From positions 861,489 through 925,488 of the forward strand of contig NW_024104378.1 in NCBI RefSeq assembly GCF_003945595.2: DNA of 64,000 nucleotides, given 5' to 3'. The translations under genes and the position numbers were made by a program. The DNA is from Pipra filicauda (taxonomy: Eukaryota > Chordata > Aves > Passeriformes > Pipridae). The notes under the pieces are model-generated. The model was not told the DNA's origin. It did not search any database and saw nothing but the letters and a program-made list of their open reading frames with translations. Shown one piece after another: positions 62,662 to 64,000 of this stretch (position 1 is its first letter; each line of letters begins with the position of its first letter).

Positions 62662-64000
62662 GTAAGTGAATAGGACTGTAACTGTGTGTGTGTTATAAGT
62701 AATGAATAAACATAACATTTAGAAGCTGTGTGCTGCTTTTAACTTGAGAAGAAGGTTTGTCTGGAGAAACAGTAACGCATTGTCACTGATAACTTTATCC
62801 TCTCTGGGTGTCTCTTCGGATGATGCAGTTGATTGATTGAAAAGTGGATTTTAGATGCATCTATCCTAAGTAATTCTGCTGATGAGTTTCTGAGATAATC
62901 ATGTCTTATTTTTGAAACTGAAGTGTCAGAAGTTGAATGACTCTTCTCACCAAATTATTGGTAGAATCTAAAGCAGTTTCTCTAGGGCTGGTGATAAAAT
63001 CTTAGGTATTTTTTATTATTTTTGCAGGAAACACTTTTTTTTTCCCCCACGCAAGGTGCTGGACAATTGAATAATTGTCATTTTTGGATTTTGCTAGCCT
63101 GGTCTTGGTGTCATCTGTTGTTAGGAAGGGAAAGTGTAATTTCCCTCCTGCCTGTAGCGTTATCTGTTTTTTATGTTCTGTGGGAGCATGCAGGATACAA
63201 GGGCATTCAGTTTTTCATACATATCCATATGCCTTAAAGCAGATGCTTAAGAAGATCATGGAAGGAGTCTTCATAAGATATGTATCCTATCAAGGTTTAG
63301 CTATGCAGAGTACCTAAAAGTGGTAGAATCTTTAGGATTTCTCTGCTTGAAATTAACTTGTAGCAATTAGTGTGACTCCTGAAAATTGTACATGGTGGGA
63401 GACGGTAGGGAAGCATTTGACGGTTTGCTGTATCACTTTTTTTCAGGGGAGGAAATTTGGGTGGTGGTGGGTTTTTTATGTGGATTTGGGGAGGAGGGTT
63501 TTTTTTGTGATTGCTTTGGGGTTTTTTTGTTTGTTTGTTTTTTTGTTGTTTGTTTTGTTTTTGTTGTATTGGGTTTGTTTTTTTTTATTTGATTGGTTTT
63601 TCTTTGGGGGGGTGTTTTGGGGAGGGTTTTTTGTTTGTTGGTTTGTTTTCTCCTTGTGGTCAGTGAAACTTGACTTCTAATTTTTGGCTTCTACTTGAGA
63701 AAGAAAGTTATATTTATTACAGGTAAAATAAAGGAATAGAAGCATATACTGATTTTTAGCTTTAGTACTGTTTGCATTGTGCTGACATTAGGAATTTATT
63801 CATCTATTACAAAATCTTTACTTTCTGAAGGACAGTTCTGTCACTTCATTAATTGAAACAGCTTGTAAAGATGGAAGCCTGTTTAAAGTTTTGAGTGGAA
63901 GATTCCTAAACTGATACACAAAGTCCTGGGTTTGAGAGCCAAGTTTAGATGAAATGCATAACTCTGGAACCCATTATACTATGCTGTCTGATTGTTTAAA
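62662..64000 (+). other. SYNCRIP: SYNCRIP intron 9 (runs off the window)
   Basis: Begins with gtaagt after GAVK. No further exon is found before the window ends; the next coding exon should continue RRM3 (AMEEMNGKD in the family). It contains a G/T-rich tract. Confidence 0.65.
63450..63655 (+). repeat. G/T-only low-complexity tract
   Basis: About 200 bases consisting almost entirely of T and G on the plus (RNA-like) strand, with many gtttgttt units and several runs of three or more G (gggtttttt, ggggaggagggtttt, gggggggtgttttggggaggg). Open frames over it (63372-63680) only reflect composition. Confidence 0.9.

Noticed and set aside
1..64000. CRISPR arrays, bacterial operons, phage or other prokaryotic systems
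   Set aside because: Introns, CR1 elements, CpG islands and SYNCRIP show this is a vertebrate nuclear genome; no regularly spaced direct repeats were seen.

Overview
The window comes from a bird nuclear genome. Several CR1 retrotransposon copies show the avian 3' end (an ATTCTATGATTCTG-type tail and a TTGGACTTGATGATCTCAGAGG-like block, on both strands). The base composition is AT-rich with two sharp CpG islands. A complete solo LTR at 38344-38875 belongs to a type I know from non-galliform (neoavian) birds. The spliced protein at the right is near-identical to vertebrate SYNCRIP.

Layout. Positions 1-27.7 kb hold no recognisable gene. They look like the edge of a gene desert, with CR1 fragments, one CR1 reverse-transcriptase relic, a possible old LTR near 18.5-19.4 kb and small tandem duplications. 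From 27.86 to about 35 kb lies a CpG-island promoter with a TATA box and a 5'TOP start, followed by short non-coding exons and an intact box C/D snoRNA of the SNORD50 (U50) family at 33279-33358. This is the bird counterpart of the snoRNA host gene SNHG5. Two decayed SNORD50-like copies sit upstream in the same transcription unit. Positions 35-45.5 kb are intergenic with repeats. From 45.5 kb a second, larger CpG island carries the SYNCRIP promoter and non-coding exon 1. Eight coding exons follow between 48085 and 62661 and encode the first 386 residues: the N-terminal domain and RRM1, RRM2 and the core of RRM3. The C-terminal RGG/YG-rich part lies beyond the right edge.

The order desert - SNHG5 - SYNCRIP, with both genes on the same strand, matches what I recall of human 6q14.3, so the synteny is ancient. 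Both genes serve RNA metabolism: SNHG5/SNORD50 in rRNA 2'-O-methylation, and SYNCRIP (hnRNP Q) in mRNA translation, stability and transport. The most interesting observations are the degenerating SNORD50 paralogue series, a pair of inverted ZNF143-type elements just inside the SNHG5 promoter, and a few unexplained open or repeated segments in the desert. I found no clearly novel system.
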